This document shows positions 20,332 through 31,000 of a DNA stretch of 64,000 bases, in pieces. The notes under the pieces are model-generated. The model was given only the letters and a program-made list of their open reading frames with translations, was not told the origin of the DNA and ran no database searches. The first letter of the stretch is position 1, and the number at the start of each line of letters is the position of its first letter. Source of the stretch: Adiantum capillus-veneris (taxonomy: Eukaryota; Streptophyta; Polypodiopsida; Polypodiales; Pteridaceae); assembly GCA_014529385.2 (NCBI GenBank), contig CM043968.1, positions 23,257,013 to 23,321,012 on the forward strand, read 5' to 3'. The position numbers and the translations under genes are program-made.

Positions 20332-22320
20332 CGGATGTCCGATTTTATGATTTTCCGAACCAAACTAAACAACTCCAGAAACACTGTAGAGCAAAGAAAA
20401 AAACAAAAGGGGTTAGAACCAATCCGATGCCTAGAATAAGAGGAAAAAATCAATTCCTAATGCTAGTAAAGGCTGAAGATTGTGTTAAGGATAAGATTTC
20501 TGGAAGAATGAGAGGCAGTGATCAAAAGAGCTTACGAAAAGACAAAAGAGGCTCAAGAAATCAAGTTCAAAAGAATGGAACGAAAACTGAAACAGAAAAA
20601 TCAGAAAAGAACAAGCGCAACAGAGAATACACAGAGTCCAAGTTAGAACGTAGAAACAAGTACAGAGAGCTCAAGAAAACTCTGAAGGAAGTTTGGACGA
20701 CAGAAATTGAGAGTGGAGAGGACAAAATCGTCAAAATCAAGGAAAACATGGATGTTCCCTCTCACTATAGGAAATTCACAATAGAGGATAGGAAGGTGAT
20801 ATTAACTCCACCTATTCGAGAGAGGAAGGAGAACGAATCTTATGACGGACCGGAGGATGCAAAAAAAGTTGATTTAGCAGCTCCAGGTGAGACGCCTAGA
20901 CCGGTGTACATAGCCACAGATTTGTCTCCAAGCGAGGAAGAGAGACTTTTGAGTCTTCTCAGAGAGTACAGGGATGTGTTTGCATGGTCTTATAAGGACT
21001 TAAAGGGAGTTGACCCATCGATATGCCAACACTCAATCCCACTGAACCAAGACGCAAAGCCTAGCAGACAGAGACCATACACATATAATGATACTTTTGC
21101 TAAGCGAATCAAGGAAGAGATAGATAAGCTAATGGAAGCTGAATTCATATACGAGATTGAACACACCGATTGGGTATCTCCGATTGTGGTAGTACAAGAA
21201 GAACGAAAAACTCCGAGTGTGTGTCAACCTAAAGAAAGTGAATGCTGCAACAATCAGGGACAATTATCCCCTGCCGATAACTGATCATGTTCTAGAGCGT
21301 GTATCAGGGAAAACGGCATACTCCTGTCTTGATGGTTTTTCAGGATATAACCAGCTAGCCATAGCACTGGAAGATCAACATAAAACAGCTTTTGCAACGG
21401 AGTGGGGAATTTATGCTTATCGGGTTATGCCTTTTGGTCTAACCAATGCTCCTGCAACCTTCCAGAGGCTGATGACGCATGCTTTCAAAGAATACTTAAG
21501 GTTGTTTCTCGAAATATACATGGATGACTTATGTGTACATTCTCTACTGAGAGATGAGCATCTAGAACACCTAAGAAAAGTATTTGAGAAATGTAGGACA
21601 TATCGCATTTGTCTCAATCCTGAGAAATGTGTGTTTATGGTCCGACAGGGCAGAATTCTGGGACATATTGTCTCACAAAACGGAATATCCATGGATTTAG
21701 AGAAGATAAAAGTTATAGTGGATATGCCTAGACCAACCAATGCGAAACAAGTACAGAGCTTTATGGGACATTGCGGATATTATAGACGATTCATTTACAT
21801 GTACGCTATGATAGGCCAACCACTTTACAGGCTAATAGTGAACTTTGAATGGACAGAGGAGTGTGAGGAATCATTCAAGAAATTGAAAGAGGCACTCATT
21901 AATGCTCCGGTCTTGAAATCACCAGATTGGGAGAAGATATTCCATGTGCACATAGATGCTTTGGCATATGCAATAGGATGCATTCTGGCTCAGCCAGAAG
22001 AAGGAAACATGGATTTTCCTATCTGTTACGCCAGTCGACAGCTCAACCATGCAGAGAAGAATTACACCACAACAGAGCGAGAAGGATTAGGAATGATCTA
22101 TGCTGTGAAGAAATTTCGGCATTATCTTCTAGCCAACAAGTTTGTGTTTTTTACGGATCACCAAGCCTTTACCTAGTGAATAAACCATGCAATACCGGGA
22201 GAATAGTGAGATGGTTCATTATCTTACTGGAATTCGACTTCACGGTAGTAGTAAAGAAAGGAAAAACACATCTTAGAGCTGATCATCTTTCGCGATTGAC
22301 GAATGGAGAAGACCCTATAG
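20241..22320 (+). pseudogene. pol: pol: reverse transcriptase and RNase H, frameshifted
   Basis: The pol frame overlaps the end of gag-pro by about 90 bp in the -1 frame and has no ATG until 20427, so frameshift or linked expression is likely. After a basic linker, RT begins near 20911 (LSPSEEERLLSLLREYRDVF). It shows DGFSGYNQ, GLTNAPATFQRL, the catalytic YMDD (21517-21528), and then thumb and RNase H (VHIDALAYAIG, TTTEREGLGMIYAVKKFRHY, THLRADHLSRL). A frameshift near 21205 moves RT to another frame, and a second near 22168 (in FFTDHQA) breaks RNase H. This copy therefore cannot make full pol, although every motif is still legible. Confidence 0.9.
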
Positions 22321-23110
22321 GAGTAGATGACGACATGCCAGACGCGTACTTGTTCAACATAGAAATGATACCTAAGTGGTCTCAAAATGTCGTTAACCTA
22401 TTAACCTATGGAGGAGAGTTCGATAAAAGAGAATACAACCTGAAACATATTGCTATTCAGCAATCCAAGAATCTTCAATTGATTGCAGGAAGGTTGTATC
22501 AATTGGGAAATGATCATGTTTTACGACTATGTATCAATCCTGAGGAATATAGTATATATCTGCGCGAAGCACATGTTCAGAAATGTGCATTTCATTGTTC
22601 AAGAAGGAACACATATAGGAATTTGTTACAATTGGGAGTCTATTGGCCAGGAATGAAATAAAGCGTACATGAATATGTCACTGTATGTATTGTATGTTCA
22701 TCAAAACCGCCAGCCGAGTATTCAACATTATATCAGATAATGATCGCTCCAGAATGGAGTCAGTATATTGTTGAATATCTCACAAATAGAACTTTCCCAG
22801 AAGGAACGTCAAAAGCTCGTCAGAAATCTGTAGAGACAGAAGCTAGAGATTACGCTTTAATAGGAGATAAACTCTATAAGAGAGGTAAAGACAACCAGCT
22901 TAGGATTTGCGCATCAGAGTCTGAGTATGTGATAATCCTGGAGCAAGCTCATGGAGGAGTAGGTGGAGGCCATTTCTCAGGTGATAAGACAGCAAAACTT
23001 GTCTTAGCCGCAGGAATATGGTGGCCAACATTACATATGGACGCTGAGGAATACGTTAAACGGTGTGATGACTGTCAGCGGACCAAAGTACCACTTAAAA
23101 GAGATGATAT
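22321..23110 (+). pseudogene. pol: two successive H2C2 zinc-binding segments
   Basis: Two related segments follow RNase H. The first (about 22370-22715) reads WSQNVVNLLT, LIAGRLYQLG, LRLCINPEEY, then AH, six residues, H, and later CIVC. The second (about 22745-23085) reads WSQYIVEYLT, ALIGDKLYKRG, LRICASESEY, then AH, six residues, H, and later CDDC. Both thus preserve an H2C2 integrase N-terminal finger. A stop codon (22659-22661) follows GVYWPGMK in the first. The usual gypsy pol has one such finger. The repeat looks like an old internal duplication, judging from the low identity. Confidence 0.8.
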
Positions 23111-24170
23111 GCCGCTTAGACCAATGATGGGGGCAAGAGCTTTTGCAAAATGGGGATTGATTATGTCGGACCCATTTCACCTCCTGCATATAAGACTCAT
23201 GCACAATACATCATTGTGGCTACAGACTATCTAACAAAGTGGGTCGAAGCAAAGGCAACTCAAAAAGCAGATGCCAGGACCACGGCACAATTTCTGTATG
23301 AATACGTCTTTGTACGATATGGATTGCCAATAGAAATTGTGAGTGATCGAGGCACACATTTTATAAATGAAGTGATAAAGATCCTTCTAGATGAATTCAT
23401 GGTAATCCATAGGAAATCAGCCCCGTATCATCCACAAGCAAACGGACAAGCTGAAGCAACAAACAAAACCATATGCACGGTCCTTACGAAGATTGTATCT
23501 GAGTCGAGAACTGACTGGGACCAGAAGTTGCATTCAACATTATGGGCATATAGGGTAGCATATAAAACATCAATAGGAACGACCCCATATAACATGGTTT
23601 TTGGGCTAAATGCTATCTTACCAATAGAATTCTTGATTTCAACCTTAAGGGTGGCTAAGGATCTAGAGTGGACAGGGCACGAGCTCTCTGATAGAATAGA
23701 TGACCTGGAAAAGCTAGACGAGCTTCGCCTAAAAGCAGTAGCTTCTATCTACGCTCAAAAAAGGCGACAAAAGGAATTTTTTGATAAGCATGTGCGGACT
23801 AAAGAGTTTAAAGTTGGGGACTATGTCCTAGTTTACACTCTGAAACAGCATGCTAAGAAGCTTAAAAAGCGAGGGATGGGACCTCTGGTGATTAAAGATC
23901 TATCACCAAGTGGAGCCGTCAAGCTTGCTACATTAGACGGAGAAGAAATGCCCAATTGGATTAGTGGATGCAGAGTGAAAAAGTATCTGTTGCCGCTAAC
24001 ACAAGACATGCTTCTCAAAATACATCAAGAAAAGCTGCGTGTCCAGAAAAAGAAAAAGATTGAGGAGGAAGCGCAAGCCGAGGCGAAGGAAAGAATGGAG
24101 AAAAGAAGACTACTGCGTCAGAAACAGCGCAATGAAGGAGCAATACGAATAAACGCAGTCAGTATAACAG
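23111..24170 (+). pseudogene. pol: integrase core and C-terminal region
   Basis: A third frameshift near 23155 joins the H2C2 frame to the integrase frame. The DDE core is complete: D in GIDYVGPI, D in IVSDRGTHF (about 23340), and E in the QANGQAEATNK block (about 23440). Downstream lies a basic, beta-rich C-terminal region (VGDYVLVYTLKQ, RGMGPLVI, DGEEMPNWISGCRVKKY) that would bind DNA. No chromodomain follows. The frame then continues without a stop into a lysine-rich helix and the second protease domain. The open frame from here reaches 25267. Confidence 0.9.
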
Positions 24171-25267
24171 AAATGGATAATGACAAAGAAGAACCCATCA
24201 TTGAATGCAAAGTAGGAACCAACCAAATCAAAGCCAGAGCACTATTGGATTCAGGAGCTCAAGCTAACCTACTTTCACTCAGTTTGTATAGACAATTGAC
24301 AAATGACACGAAATTACAAACTGCCAAGCAAGAGTTAAAAAGTTACTCTGAGAATTCAATCAAAACTGTCGGATGCACAGTTTTACATATACAGATTAAC
24401 CAGTATGTGTATCCTCATATGTTTTACGTGGTTGAAGACCAAGCTACACAACATCCATTATTGCTAGGACAACCATGGCAGAAGCAATACAATGCAATGA
24501 TTGACTGGAGTTCTAAATCAGTGCTTATCAAATACGAAGGTGAAAGTCAATCAGTTAAGTTCACCAAAGGAGCAGAGCCAACTCCAAAGGAAGAATCCAC
24601 GGACAAGGGCAAACAACAAACAGAGAAAAAGAAGAAGCAATGGCAACCAAAAGTTTCTACACAACTGGATTGCTCGTCGACGAGGAACTCTCAACATTGG
24701 ATAAGGAAGACAAGCAATAATATAACAGCTCAACCTTGGGATAAAACGGAGTCAACGTTGGTATGGAGACCAAAAAAGGTGGTGCCAGAAAACACAAACA
24801 GAGTCTTCAATACCAGACAACAGAGTGATCCCCGACAATCAAGGACAGTGAAACAGATCTGGATTCCAAAGAAGTTCATGACGGCACAAAGCTATAGCAA
24901 GCAAATTTGGATCCCAAAGATTTGTAAACAGGAACTCCCTTCAATACAATCAACGGAAACTCCTAGGTATTTCAAGGCGAGGAAATCAACACACAGAACA
25001 AAGCAGGTTTGGGTCGCAAAGATTTTGTGGCAAGCACAAGCAAAGCGGAAGCAGATTTGGATTGTGAAAAAAGACAACAAGGTAACGAAGAATCCATCTA
25101 CTGATTCTACTACCGAAGTGCCAAAACCAACCCAAAACCCGACCACCAATCCTTCAATCAAACAAAGAGCAGCTTTATTGGAAAGAATGTTGTATCGTCG
25201 CTCTACAATTGCATTGGGAACTTATGACCAAAACAACTACAATGCTTCACCCACAGACACTTCATAG
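24171..25267 (+). CDS. Second aspartic-protease domain plus W-repeat tail, end of pol
   Basis: This is the C-terminal part of the open frame that begins around 23150. A retropepsin-like domain spans about 24180-24540: CKVGTNQIKARALLDSGAQA (DSG at 24248), then the flap-like region, then HPLLLGQPW (about 24455), the hydrophobic-hydrophobic-Gly motif. This is distinct from the protease at the end of gag-pro (DSGAG, ILGRPF). The tail contains six short repeats around a tryptophan: QWQPKV, VWRPKK, KQIWIPKK, KQIWIPKI, KQVWVAKI and KQIWIVKK. It stops at TAG (25265-25267), 21 bp before a polypurine tract. It has no own start codon and must be made as part of pol. A role in processing or binding is unknown. 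Confidence 0.8.
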
Positions 25268-25288
25268 TCGTCCGGGAGGACTCAGACT

Positions 25289-25302
25289 AGGAGGGGGGGA
25301 GG
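25289..25302 (+). other. Internal polypurine tract
   Basis: AGGAGGGGGGGAGG lies 21 bp after the pol stop. Its core GAGGGGGGGA is identical to that of the terminal tract at 31391-31400. It could prime internal plus-strand DNA synthesis, or mark where an ancestral element ended. Confidence 0.7.
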
Positions 25303-28076
25303 TATACAGGAGCTACAAAGCAGCTACAAGCGGAAAAAACAAAGAAAAACAAAAATTATATTACAAGGGCAGTGTCTTACATGATTTTGCAATTTTTTAT
25401 GTTTGATTGCGGATATTGATAATATTTATGCCCTTATATACCTTGTTTTGCAACAAGAAGAGATCAAATGATGAATTTGGGTCTCTAGATGTGTAAATAT
25501 CACTAAATAAGAGTGTTTTTGGAGCTAAAAAGTGGAAAAAAGTGGTAATCCAAGTCCAGAAATCACAAAGAAGTGTATATTCATATACACAGGGTTACCA
25601 GCTATTTATCGTGTATGTTTGGAATTTTTTGGCTTCAATTTGCTATTTTCCTTTATTTTTTATGATTTTCTTAATAAAAATAAAAGAAAAATAAAAAAGC
25701 AGGTGAAATGAGATCGGAAAAAAGAAAAGAATAGACGGTGATGATCCTAATGACAAGGGCAACCCATGGTAAAAATGGGGTACAATTCTGAAAAAGTTGC
25801 GGAAAGCCCGAAATGACAGAATTTTGGCAAAGTGGACAGATTTCTCAGAAACAGGTCAAACGGAGTCCAAATTGAGAAATTTCAAATCCTAAAGTGCATT
25901 TCACAACGAGATAGAAGCACATGTCAAATTTGGTAACAAGTGATCCGAGAAGCCCGAAGTTAAGTATTTTTCACTTCACTATCAAGCTCATTTCCACTAT
26001 TACCTTCTTGGAGAGAGCAAAGAGCACACAGGAGCATCCGACCTTCTACCGCCTTCTACGACTGCTACGAGAGCTCAGAGGACACCAGACATGAGAGGTA
26101 GACTCGTTGCCATAAGCTTTTGAAGCTTATCGTTAACTTTTGTCGCGAAAACTCACCAAAACCAAGAAACAAGAGCAGACGGGGAATGGGGAGGAACGCT
26201 AGGTAGGGGCACAACCGCCTAACCAAACCTTGCAAGAACTTAGAGGTGGGTTACCCTAGTATAGGAGATGAGTTTCTAGCACTCAAAGCTCGAGAAAGAA
26301 CGACTGGAAAAACCCTAGGTCAACAGAGCCTGCAAGAGGCAAACAGAAAAAAGTTGTCGGAACGACACAAAACTTCTCAGGAAGCTTAACAACATCGAGG
26401 GCAATGCAACCATGGAGTATCTCCGGGTTTGGATCACCAAAAGTAGGTCGGAACAACCGATTCGGCGGCGGACACACAAAGCGTCATTTTGGCATAACGG
26501 CTGAAATTGACGACCGAATGACATGAAACTTCACGAGCAGTTTCAACTATACATGGATGACTTATGTTTGCAAGCAAAACCCAAAAGAAAGCTGATTCAC
26601 TTACCGATGGTGAAAAAGACGCTTTCGGGCAACCGGGAAAGATGGAGAACGGCGAGCCAAAGTCAAGTTCAACCAAATAGGTGGCTTCACAACATATCCA
26701 ATGAGCTGGAAATGCAACTCTCGAGAAGAAAAGTTGAAGAAATTCAACTCCAAGGCAAAAAGACGACTTCGGAGACTGAAATGCCTATAAGGGGGCTTTT
26801 TAGCTAAACTGATGACTTTTTAAGTTGAAAACTAGTTAGCAGGGCTTAGGGCACTAGCACAAAGCATTCTTTGCACAAAAAGACCAACATTTCAAGAAAA
26901 GACATCATACGCGTATGATGTCTCACAGCATGATTTTCACATCCATTTCAACATTTGAGTGCATAGCCTCATTCCACATGTTAATCACATCCTATGAACC
27001 AAGTATCATGAGAATTGGAGTTAGAAAACCCAAGGAAAACCAAAAAGACGCAAAGTAGGCCATAAAATTGATTTTTGGTCCTAATTTTGTCAAAATAACT
27101 CCAAACTCATTGAAACTTTGTAGGATTGTTGATTAACACATCTACAAGCTATCTGGAACCAAAAAGCACCATTTTGACACAAAAGACATCATACGCGTAT
27201 GATGTCTATTTGCACTTACAGAGCCAAAAATGCTCATTTGTCATCATACATCCATTATATATATCTAATACATGCTACATATGAAGTTTGGAACCATTTG
27301 GTCAAGTGGATCACCCCATTAGCCCAATTAAGAGAAAATCCTTCATACAAAGCCTATTTTTGTCCCAAATCCAACATATTCAAGTCCAAACCAAGATTTG
27401 AGTATAAACAGTCCTTCACCAGCACATGGAGAGTCCACAGAACCAATCCCATGAAAAATTGATGAAAAAGACATCATACGCGTATGATGTCTCCAGAGCC
27501 ATTTTTAGTCCAAATTCTATCCAAACTTGATAAATCCATTGAATAAGCCTATCTAAAGCCAAAACCAAGCTTATAGAGAAAATTGGTCCAAAAATGCACT
27601 AAAAGACATCATACGCGTATGATGTCTCACTATGTGATTTTGGCACCTCAGGGCTTCAACCACCAAACAGAAGTGTTCTACATGCCATTTGAATGTAATC
27701 CACCAAGTTTTACCCAAATTGGATCATAAAATCCATTTCCCTTTCAAAATTTTGCCAAGAGCCTGAACTGGACTGAACTGGCCAAAACTTGACCAAATGG
27801 TATCCAAACTCAAATCCAAGCATATGATACTCATGTATACACTATCAGCTACAATCACAACCAATATGAAGTCATTTTGACACAAAAGACATCATACACG
27901 TATGATGTCTCCAGCATGATTTTGAGCCCAGTTTGCATATTTTTTCACCTACATTGCATCCTTAGGCCCTGAATAGCTCATGTTTCAATTTTCAAGTCAT
28001 TTGAATAGTTAAAAGCTTCATTTCGGCTTTCAGTACTAAAAAGACGTTAACTTCTGTGATTGGAGTTACAGGATCC
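25303..28076 (+). other. Spacer between pol and the third ORF
   Basis: About 2.8 kb without a credible gene. It resembles the 5' leader in style and holds five palindromes (26900-27910). A 20-bp match to the RT active-site codons (21515-21534) lies at 26548-26567 and reads QLYMDDLC in one frame. The A/T-rich part at 25400-25740 shows nothing recognisable. The surrounding repeats share words such as CAAATTGGATCA and GCCAAGA with the leader, so leader and spacer probably descend from one sequence. Confidence 0.7.
26900..27910 (+). repeat. Five 24-bp palindromes in the spacer
   Basis: The same dyad as in the leader (half-site AGACATCATACG) lies at 26900-26923, 27184-27207, 27469-27492, 27604-27627 and 27887-27910. 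The first four are perfect; the last has TACACG in place of TACGCG. Intervals are 284, 285, 135 and 283 bp, echoing the 288/125/285 spacing of the leader. A decayed tandem repeat with conserved palindromes would give this pattern. Confidence 0.95.
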
Positions 28077-31000
28077 ATGGATTCCGCTAAGTCATCGGCA
28101 ACTAAGAGAAAAAGACCAACCATCAAGGATGCTCTTGCAGAAGCAGAACCTTTTGATATTCCAACAGAAACCCTCAAGCCAACCAAGACTTGGGTGGAGG
28201 AAGCAGTACTAGAAAAAGAGGGAATAAAGATCTACCAGGGGACTTTCAGAGATCCTCAAAGGCAATCGGTCAATGTACCTATGATCCCACGAGAATTAGT
28301 GGATTATAGCAGATCAGAGAACATCAGCAGATACCTGGAAAAGGCTAACTTACACAGGTTCTTCACCTCGAGACCATCAGGTGTAGACACAAGAAGAGTG
28401 TATGAGTTGGCAACATCCATTCAGAAGGATGGGAAAGCCACGTTGACAGCCATGGATGGAGAAACAGTTGAAGTACAGATCACTCCACAGCTCATTGCAG
28501 ATGCATTGAAGCTGCACAACAAAGGGAGTTCTGTCAGAGAAAGAAGGGAGGCCATAGAGGTCTATGGATCAAAGAAACAAAATACAACCTACGGAGATAT
28601 GGCAGATCAACGAGCGGCAACCCTTTGCCGATTATACAACCAGTTTTTCCATGTGTGCAGTAAAAGACCGCAGAAGTATACTACACCACCCCATGCCATT
28701 GCGACAACCATCACATGGGCACTGAAGAGCAACATGCCAAAAGAGGTGAATTATGCTCAATACATCCACGAGCAAGTAATCGCCATGCACAACCAGGAGC
28801 CAAAGTACATAGGAGGAGGAGAAATCCTAACAAGAATAGCTTATGAAGCTATTGGAGCTAGGGATCAAGGGCCATGGGTTCCCTCCCAGAATGAGTGGCT
28901 TAGAGAAGCCGATGAAGAGAAAGAACAGCAAGAAGTATCCAAGAGGGCGTCCACAAGAGCACGCCGAAAACTAGAAATAGTTTCAGAACCTGAAGAGGCT
29001 GTGGACGAGCCACTCAAGAAGAAAGCGAAGAAGAAGGCTGATCCCAAGCAAACCAAAAGTCAAAAAGCCGCAAGAATGGAAAGGCTGGTGGAGCAGTTTA
29101 GAGCGGAAAGAGCTCTAAAGGGGGACTTTGAAGAAATGTGGGTGCCAGACCCCACTAAAGTCGGAACCAGCTCAGCCAGGCCACATGTTGATCAATATGA
29201 TCAATATATTAGAGCTTATGAGGAGTCGGAGGCCATACTGGAGCAGCAACCTGTCGAGCCTTATACTGAAGAGGAAGTACAGCTTTTAAAAGCTGAGCTG
29301 AAAAAGGACGACAAGGAGAAGAAGGAAGTAGATGAGTCTACTGAACTTCGAGAGAAAGACGGGCAAGCAAACAAAGGGAAAGCCAAGATGACTGAGGACA
29401 ATCAGCCCTCCTTTACTGATGTACCAAGCCCGAAGAAGACGAAAATTATTGTGGAGGAGACCACAATAGAAATAGAAACAGAAGTTATGGAAAAGCCGGA
29501 GGCCGGGACCAAGGAAAAGGAGATAGATCCAGTTCAACAAAAGAAAGATGATTATGAGGATCTGGTAGCGATCGGATACAGTGAAGAAGAGGCCCTGGAG
29601 GCAGTTTATGGGATATCCCTACGAAAACAAGATGATCGGAAAGGGACGAAGGAAAAGACAAAGGCTACAATGGAGAGTGAAGAGAAAATGGACGAACAGA
29701 ACATACTAGAAGAGCCGAAGCCATTGGAGGTGGTGGCAGAAAGAGCTGTCAAGTTGACAGATGAAGATGAAAAAGACATGCACATGGTGCATGAACTGCT
29801 CAGCAAGATTAAAGAAAGATCCAGAGCAAAGGAAGTAGCAATTGAGACAGCAAAACAAAAGGAAGCAGAGTTGCAGAAGAAGTTAGAGAATGCTATGACT
29901 GAATCTGAAAGTCATAAAGCATCACTCTACGACGCAGAAAACGAGAGAGACGGCTTGATACTCCAACTAGCCGAAGCTTCAAGAGAGGTAACAAGTTCAC
30001 AGGAAGCAAAGGAGCGAATAGAAGATGAGCTGGAGGCAGCCAAGGATGAGCTCATTGAGCTAAGGGAAAGAGTCAAACTTCAAGAAAGGACAATCACGAG
30101 ACTCAGGACCACCCCTAGAGCTAGCAGAGCAGGAACAGAACAAGAGGGAGCCCTCGTACCAGCTCTGGAAGATCAGGTCAGAAGTTTGCAAAGAGAGCTA
30201 AGGTTAGAGCAAGTGCAAAGATTGCACATGGCAGAGGGATCATTGGCTGCAGAGGAGAGGCTCACATCAGAAAACCAAACACTAAGGACAGAAAATGAGG
30301 CCCTCCGCAAACAGCTCCAAGACCTCCAAGAGCAACAAAGAAGAGAAACAGAGCCACCACAAGAAGAAGCAGGGGGAGCGGCCATAGAGCTACCAGAAAC
30401 TGGAGAGGCAACCACAATTGAAGATCCAGCCCCAGTTCAAGAAGTGGCCTCGACTTCAGGAATCTCTGAAGAAGAAGAACAAAGGCTCCATGACCAAATA
30501 GAAAAGTCAACAGAGGAAAGTGCCAAGGCGGAAATGGAATGGGAAAGGAGACTCCTCATCTCCATTAGACTTCAAGGTTTAGACACAAAAGTGCTCCATG
30601 AAGAGTGGATGCAACCCAGCCTGCCTTTCCCTCTGATGAAATTTGAAGTGATAAAGACGAAAAAGAGAATAGAGGAGGAGCAGTATGTCGCTCTTTACGA
30701 AGGCGACATCACAAAGGATGAACAATCAAAGAAGATTGTAGATTCTCAACCTAGATGGAGGAAAGGTTGGCTGAACAAATACCCAGCCTACCTCATCTAC
30801 TTGGTAGAGGCTCCAAAGGAGATTCGGGAGGATGCAACCTTCTGCCCGGCGCCAAGAGTCAGAAGCTGGAAAGAGCATGGCAGGATTGCAGAAAAGAAGC
30901 CAAATTGGCTTAATTACCCAAGGATGCCAGGACCAAAGGCAGGAGAGAGAATAGGTAAAGCCTACATGGTGAAAACCCTAACGGGCACCATCAAACTCTT

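Noticed and set aside
26523-26807. 94-codon frame in the spacer containing YMDDLC
   Set aside because: Only the 20-bp block resembles RT; the rest has no RT motif, so it is reported as a finding and not as a gene.
14753-27910. Regularly spaced palindromes as a CRISPR-like array
   Set aside because: Spacers of 125-288 bp, eukaryotic retrotransposon context and no cas genes.
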